From: Paludibacterium sp. B53371
GTDB lineage: Bacteria; Pseudomonadota; Gammaproteobacteria; Burkholderiales; Chromobacteriaceae
DNA length: 64,000 nucleotides
Reading direction: 5' to 3'
Assembly: GCF_018802765.1 (NCBI RefSeq)
Contig: NZ_CP069163.1
Span: 1,364,001-1,428,000, forward strand
Shown here: piece by piece, positions 59,578-64,000 of the stretch
Numbering within the stretch: the first letter of the stretch is position 1
How the letters are laid out: every line of letters starts with the position of its first letter
The notes under the pieces: model-generated
The model's input: the letters and a program-made list of their open reading frames with translations, nothing else
Databases searched by the model: none
What the model was told of the DNA's origin: nothing
Translations under genes and position numbers: made by a program

Positions 59578-59726
59578 GATCATCCTTTCATTGGGTTGTC
59601 GGCAACGTATCCGTTCAGGGACGCGTGAAAGCATGGCATGGCGCCGGCCGACAGGATGTCAGTCAATGGGTGTATTGCTTGTAGGGGGAAACGAAGTTCA
59701 GGATGAGGATCTGGCCCGCGATCGCA

Positions 59727-60137
59727 TCAGGCCACGGTGTTGATCATGGCGGCGATGCGCGCGGCATCGGGGCGAGCCCCCAGGACCGTGACGTGATGAT
59801 CGACAGGATCCACCTTCAGCATGAAGGCGGGTTGTTGCGGAATGCCGGCGGCACGCAGCTGAGCCATGAGTGCGGCATCCGGAAATTGCAGCTGCGTCGA
59901 ACTGCTCGCCTGCGCATTGGCCGACTGAGCCACCGTGGCCTCTTGCTGCAACAGGGCACGCGCCTGTGGCGACAAGGTCACCCGTGTCGAGTCCGTGCCC
60001 GGCTCGGGCAGCGCTTCGTCCGGACTGAGCGACGCGCTACGGGCAGGGTTTGCCGCTGTCGCGGCAAAATCTGCCTGTCCGGCAAAAGTCGTCTGGCTGG
60101 CATAGGCGGTCTGAACGGTAGCAAGCGTCGCGCTCAT
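59727..60137 (-). CDS. Hypothetical protein (Ala/Gln-rich)
   Basis: A 136-residue protein, rich in Ala, Gln, Ser and Thr, without cysteines, signal peptide or membrane segment. It has a disordered-looking N-terminal half (TAYASQTTFAGQADFAATAA), a middle TRVTLSPQARALLQQEATVA segment like those in several export-linked or flagellar-associated proteins, and a compact C-terminal part (AFMLKVDPVDHHVTVLGA) that looks like a beta-alpha unit. Function unknown. It is flanked by non-overlapping genes on the same strand. Confidence 0.55.
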   Translation of the reverse strand: MSATLATVQTAYASQTTFAGQADFAATAANPARSASLSPDEALPEPGTDSTRVTLSPQARALLQQEATVAQSANAQASSSTQLQFPDAALMAQLRAAGIPQQPAFMLKVDPVDHHVTVLGARPDAARIAAMINTVA

Positions 60138-60186
60138 GGCTGACTAGGGGTCCATTGGGTGGTCATTGTCCTGTCAGAAATAGCAA

Positions 60187-61890
60187 TTAGCGTGCCAGTG
60201 ACGTATCAAAGTGCGGCTGTATGACCGGGATCGTTCGCTCCTGAGCCACCGCGGCCCATTGTGGCGGGAGCGGCGGCAGACCGCGCACATGATCCGCGAT
60301 CTTTTCCGCCAGCATGATGGTGGCGGCATTCAGATTGCCGCTGAGAATCCGCGGCATGATCGACGCATCGACTACCCGCAAGCCGGCGATGCCATGCACG
60401 CGACCTTGGCCGTCCACCACGGCCATGGCATCGGCACTACTGCCCATCTTGCAACTGCCGCAGGGCTGCAGGGCCGACTCGGCATGGCGCAGGATGAAAT
60501 AATCCAGATCACTGTCACGCCAGGCCGCGCTGCCGGGCTGCTGCTCCTCCAGCCGAAAACGCGCCAGGGCGCTTTGCGACATGATGTCACGCGTGATGCG
60601 GATCGCCCGGCGAAATTCGACCCAGTCATCCTCATGCGCCATATAGTTGAACTGAAGCCGGGGCGGGTCCAGCGGATGGCGTGTCCGCAGCCGGACCTGA
60701 CCGCGACTGGGGGAACGCATGGGACCGACATGGCATTGCAGACCATGCGCGGGCGGGGCGCCGTCGCCCTCATCGTGGCCGGCCAGCGGCTGAAAATGGA
60801 ACTGCAGATTGGGATAGGCGCAATCCTGATGCGAGCGCAGGAACCCGCCCGCTTCAAACTGATTCGAAGCCCCCAGTCCGCCACCCGTCAGCAACCATTG
60901 CGCTCCGATTTGCCACTGCTTCCACCAGCGGGTCGCCGGCGTGAGCGAGACCGCGTCATGGCAGGTGAACTGGAGCGTGGCGGCCAGATGATCCTGCAGG
61001 TTGTGCCCGACCCCCGGCAGATGCGCGATGACCGCGATGCCCATGGCGGCCAGCTCGGCCGCCGGACCGATCCCGGAGCGCAGCAGCAATAGCGGGCTGC
61101 CGATGGCGCCGTTGCAGACAATCACCTCGCGACGCGCATACGCCGCCTCATGACCATCGCCACTGATCACCCGGACACCGCGCACCTGACGACCCGTCAA
61201 CAGCAGACAATCCGCCACACTGTGGGTGCGGATGGTCAGGTTGGGGCGCTTGCGAGCCCGGTCCAGATAGGCATAGGCACTGCTGCAGCGGCGCCCGCCG
61301 GTCGTGGTCGTCCGTGCCAGCGGACCAAAGCCCTCCTGGCGGAAACCATTCAGATCACTGCTGTGCATGTGCCCGGCCTGAATGGCTGCCTGAATAAAGG
61401 CCTGATAGAGCGGACTGTGCTGCCAGTCGGGCTGCGTGACCTGCAACGGACCGCTGCCGCCGTGATAGGCATTGATGCCGCCATGATGGCACTCCGCCTT
61501 GCGGAAATAGGGCAGACAATCCGCGTAACGCCAGTCGGCCAGGCCGGGCAGGCTGGCCCAATGCTCATAGTCCCGGGCATTGCCGCGGCTGTAGACCATG
61601 CTGTTGATCAGCGAAGACCCGCCCAGGCCCTTGCCACGATGCTGGCGCATGCGGCGCATGCCAAGATGCGGTTCCGGCTCGGTCTGATAAGCCCAGTTGT
61701 AGCGAGTGCCGCGCAACGGCCATGACAGTGCGGCCGGCATTTGCGTGCGCCAGTCGGCCCGCCAGTCCGGCCCGCCGGCCTCCAGCAACAACACACTCAC
61801 CGCCGCATCCTCGCTCAGGCGTGCGGCCATGACACATCCGGCTGAGCCGGCACCGACAATGATGTAATCAAACTCTTCGCAACGGGACAT
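60187..61890 (-). CDS. GMC-family oxidoreductase (choline/alcohol dehydrogenase-like)
   Basis: The ATG at 61888-61890 has GGAGG seven bases upstream and yields 567 residues with the FAD motif [19 protein letters not shown] at the N-terminus and GMC signature 1 ([20 protein letters not shown]). Signature 2-like [17 protein letters not shown] is near 270. In the C-terminal active-site block, relatives read His-Pro-X-Gly-Thr-Cys-X-Met-Gly; here it is [10 protein letters not shown], with Gln where the catalytic His is expected, while [13 protein letters not shown] is kept. It may have altered chemistry or be inactive. Substrate probably an alcohol; no betaine genes are nearby. Confidence 0.85.
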   Translation of the reverse strand: MSRCEEFDYIIVGAGSAGCVMAARLSEDAAVSVLLLEAGGPDWRADWRTQMPAALSWPLRGTRYNWAYQTEPEPHLGMRRMRQHRGKGLGGSSLINSMVYSRGNARDYEHWASLPGLADWRYADCLPYFRKAECHHGGINAYHGGSGPLQVTQPDWQHSPLYQAFIQAAIQAGHMHSSDLNGFRQEGFGPLARTTTTGGRRCSSAYAYLDRARKRPNLTIRTHSVADCLLLTGRQVRGVRVISGDGHEAAYARREVIVCNGAIGSPLLLLRSGIGPAAELAAMGIAVIAHLPGVGHNLQDHLAATLQFTCHDAVSLTPATRWWKQWQIGAQWLLTGGGLGASNQFEAGGFLRSHQDCAYPNLQFHFQPLAGHDEGDGAPPAHGLQCHVGPMRSPSRGQVRLRTRHPLDPPRLQFNYMAHEDDWVEFRRAIRITRDIMSQSALARFRLEEQQPGSAAWRDSDLDYFILRHAESALQPCGSCKMGSSADAMAVVDGQGRVHGIAGLRVVDASIMPRILSGNLNAATIMLAEKIADHVRGLPPLPPQWAAVAQERTIPVIQPHFDTSLAR

Positions 61891-62060
61891 GCTTTGCCTC
61901 CGACGACTCACAGAATGGTCCTGTTCTAGCGTGCCGGATTGGTAATGACAAATGCATTGAGTATGTGATATGGAAATACGAAACGGCTGCGAGCCCGACG
62001 CCATCTGCGCCTGACCCGCTCGGCAAGCCCGCGCCGGGGCGGGCATGACTGACCGGAATG

Positions 62061-62867
62061 TCAGGGAGACAGCGCCTGATCCACCAGGTGCTTCATGGTA
62101 TCGGACTGGTTGAAATGCTCAATTTGCTGATTCAGCTGGGGCAGCAGCCAGTCCGTATTCGGTCCGCGGCGTCCCAGCAGGAAATGCAGACTATTCGGCG
62201 CGACGTCATCCAGCTTGCCAATGATCACCCCGTTGATGTCCAGCTGGTTCGGGCCGGGCAGGGCATTGCCGAGAATGATTTCCTGCTCGCCGAGAAAGTA
62301 GTCGCACAAACCGCTGCGCAGCATGCGGACCAGCTCCTGATAACTGTTGGCGTGGGTGTTCAGCTTGCCGACAGGCAGGCCATAGCGCGCATAGGAATAC
62401 CCGAACAGACCGCAGCCCTGATAAGGCAGCAGCTCCCGGGCATGTCTGACCGGCATGCCGTTGGGAAAACGACTGCGCAGATAAAAGAAAGTCGAAGCCG
62501 TCTGGTAATAGGCCTGACTGAGGCGGAAGTCCTGCAACCGCGCCGGATCATAGGTGACATCCGGCGCCATGTCATAACTCCCTTCCTTCAGATAGGCCTT
62601 GCAGCGTTGCCAGGGCATGATGGTGATGCGATAGCGCAGCCCGAGCCGGAGAAACATCTGGCGCATTAATTCCGCGGTCGCACCATGTGTCTCACCATTA
62701 ATGGACATCAGGAAGGGGGCAAAATTATTGTCGTCACAGACACGGATGACGTCCCTGTCCGCGGCCAGACACGGACGAGCCAGTGCCAGCATGCCAATGA
62801 GCAGCAGAAACCCCAGGCTTGTCCTTCGCCTGGAGGAAGCAGGGCTGAAACCGCCGTAGCGAAGCAT
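62061..62867 (-). CDS. Periplasmic solute-binding protein (SBP_bac_3-like)
   Basis: A 268-residue protein with an N-terminal signal peptide ([19 protein letters not shown], cleavage near 35). The mature part has the two-lobe family 3 pattern: [32 protein letters not shown] at the start, then [22 protein letters not shown]. No permease or ATPase genes are adjacent, so it is an orphan. Several cysteines (RVCDD, QRCKA, GCGLF, GLCDY) are unusual for this family and could form disulfides. Ligand unknown. Confidence 0.8.
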   Translation of the reverse strand: MLRYGGFSPASSRRRTSLGFLLLIGMLALARPCLAADRDVIRVCDDNNFAPFLMSINGETHGATAELMRQMFLRLGLRYRITIMPWQRCKAYLKEGSYDMAPDVTYDPARLQDFRLSQAYYQTASTFFYLRSRFPNGMPVRHARELLPYQGCGLFGYSYARYGLPVGKLNTHANSYQELVRMLRSGLCDYFLGEQEIILGNALPGPNQLDINGVIIGKLDDVAPNSLHFLLGRRGPNTDWLLPQLNQQIEHFNQSDTMKHLVDQALSP

Positions 62868-62944
62868 GGCTGGCTCTCCGGAACAATGCAGCTCTCATTA
62901 TTCTAGCCCATGAGCCTGTCACCGGCAGCCCTTGTCCCGCATGC

Positions 62945-63508
62945 TCACACTTCGAAATAGTCACCCGAGGCAAAGAAGGCGCCGCCGGAAATGTAATGCA
63001 GTGTCTGGCTGTCGCTGTCCGGGAAATGCCAGCGTCCGTCGCTGTACAGTGCCGGGTCCGCCCAGGCGGCCGTCACTTCCCCCAGAAACAGATCATAGCG
63101 CTCGGCCATGGCCGGCTCCGGCAGGATCCGGCACTCCAGCCAGGCCGCACAGCCCTGAACCAGCGGCAGATCGCTCTGACCGAGAAAAGTCTCGATGCCC
63201 TGTTCGGCAAACTTGTCGCCATCGCGCCCGGAACGAGAGCCCACTGCGACCACTTGCGCCGCCAGCGCCCGGGTCGGAATGTTCAGCGCAAAGCGGCCGG
63301 ATGCCTCAATCAATTCCCGGCTGCGGGTTTGCCGGTCGATCACGACCGCCACCTTGGGCGGGTCGAAATCCAGCGGCATGGCCCAGGCGGCCGCCATGAT
63401 GTTGCGCTCACCCTGATGGGCGCTGGTGACCAGGGTCACCGGCCCATGGTTGAGCAGGCGGTAAGCCTTGGCCAGTTCGACGGCAACAAAAGAGGGAAGC
63501 TTGCTCAT
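62945..63508 (-). CDS. Flavin reductase-like FMN-binding protein
   Basis: Taking the ATG at 63506-63508 gives 187 residues with the split-barrel flavin reductase fold: NHGPVTLVTSAHQGERNIMAAAWAMPLDFDPPKVAVVID, then RELIEASGRFALNIPT and AWLECRILPE. These proteins bind FMN and reduce it with NAD(P)H or serve as FMN-dependent oxidoreductases. There is no partner monooxygenase nearby. The longer frame to 63571 adds an unconserved N-terminus. Substrate unknown. Confidence 0.85.
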   Translation of the reverse strand: MSKLPSFVAVELAKAYRLLNHGPVTLVTSAHQGERNIMAAAWAMPLDFDPPKVAVVIDRQTRSRELIEASGRFALNIPTRALAAQVVAVGSRSGRDGDKFAEQGIETFLGQSDLPLVQGCAAWLECRILPEPAMAERYDLFLGEVTAAWADPALYSDGRWHFPDSDSQTLHYISGGAFFASGDYFEV

Positions 63509-63735
63509 GGACAGTACCAATTCGGCATGAATAAAGCGCCGATGGTAACGCTGAATGCCCGGGGCAGCCAAGGCTTCACCGGCCAGCGCGCCCGCCCGGC
63601 GGGGCTCACTGCCGACCGTGGCCGGATCGTCGCATCGCGGCTATGCCGTGTGATTGCCGGCTTTATGATGTACCGCAAGATTTCTGCCTCATATTGCATG
63701 CACAATGACAAAAAACGCTCATCATTGAGGACAAA

Positions 63736-64000
63736 ATGGATAATATTCTCGAACGGTTCTTCCGCTACGTCGCAGTCGATACCCAATCTGATCCCGAGGC
63801 CGATCGCGTGCCCAGCACCGATGGCCAGCTGAATCTGGCCCGTGCACTTTTCAAGGAACTGACCGAACTCGGTTTCGAAGAAGTGTCACTGAATGAAAAA
63901 GGCTGTGTCATGGCCACCCTGCCATCCAACGTCAACTGGCCCGTGCCGGTGATCGGCTTCATCGCCCACCTGGATACCGCGCCGGATTGCAGTGGCAAGA
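63736..64000 (+). CDS. pepT: Peptidase T, N-terminal part (partial)
   Basis: Runs off the end of the window; 88 codons are visible. GAGGA precedes the ATG at 63736. The sequence [50 protein letters not shown] and [17 protein letters not shown] matches the start of tripeptidase PepT, an M20 dizinc aminopeptidase. The first zinc-binding His is in HLDT. It cleaves N-terminal residues from tripeptides in the cytoplasm. The promoter should lie in 63572-63735, where I see no definite hexamers. Confidence 0.92.
   Translation, partial: MDNILERFFRYVAVDTQSDPEADRVPSTDGQLNLARALFKELTELGFEEVSLNEKGCVMATLPSNVNWPVPVIGFIAHLDTAPDCSGK

Overview
The window is a piece of bacterial chromosome, most likely from the Neisseriales (Chromobacteriaceae-like Betaproteobacteria). 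This rests on the 16S/23S character, the Gram-negative gene set (RND pump, NodT-type outer-membrane factor, RlmJ, a betaproteobacterial proteasome homologue beside Hsp33) and the uniformly GC-rich codon use. I do not name a genus. There is no phage, integrase, CRISPR array or intact insertion sequence; the window is mostly chromosomal backbone with a few accessory islands.

Layout. 0-8.4 kb: end of a sugar-binding protein, a small Rossmann protein behind FNR-like and palindromic sites, a YafJ-type amidotransferase, a LysR/MFS divergent pair with a clear operator, proteasome homologue plus Hsp33, a patatin, a GAF protein and ribA. 8.4-8.7 kb: a REP-like palindrome and a tRNA-Ala(GGC) with its own promoter and terminator. 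8.8-22.9 kb: envelope and stress genes, an isolated fliD, an OMF-MFP-RND efflux operon, a ferritin-like protein, a DJ-1 protein, an EAL phosphodiesterase and an aldo/keto reductase with its LysR neighbour. 23-24 kb: a cold-shock gene and an IF-1 gene.

24.1-39.9 kb is a metabolic block. Two malic enzymes (maeA, maeB) flank a six-gene [FeFe]-hydrogenase operon: hydE, a NuoF/GltD-like (SfrB-type) flavoprotein, hydA, hydG, aspartase, hydF. nadB lies beyond maeB. The operon carries the catalytic subunit, all three H-cluster maturases and a probable NAD(P)H-linked electron partner. The aspartase may supply ammonia or fumarate.

40.1-45.2 kb is a complete rRNA operon (promoter, boxA, 16S, a spacer without tRNA genes, 23S, 5S, terminator), followed by a remnant of an AraC-family gene. 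45.6-56.4 kb: an AraC regulator, cysDN, rlmJ, a BMP-type nucleoside ABC transporter and an Fsr-like exporter. 56.4-58.25 kb holds the most unusual feature: four tandem copies of a 71-codon gene for a tiny secreted protein, each with a conserved promoter, leader and terminator; I recognise no family. 58.3-64 kb: secreted hypothetical proteins, a GMC oxidoreductase with an altered active-site motif, a solute-binding protein, a flavin reductase and the start of pepT.

Many starts were moved downstream of the longest open frame, to ATG codons with a Shine-Dalgarno sequence; the reason is given where it matters. All family assignments come from reading motifs by eye; no database search was run.
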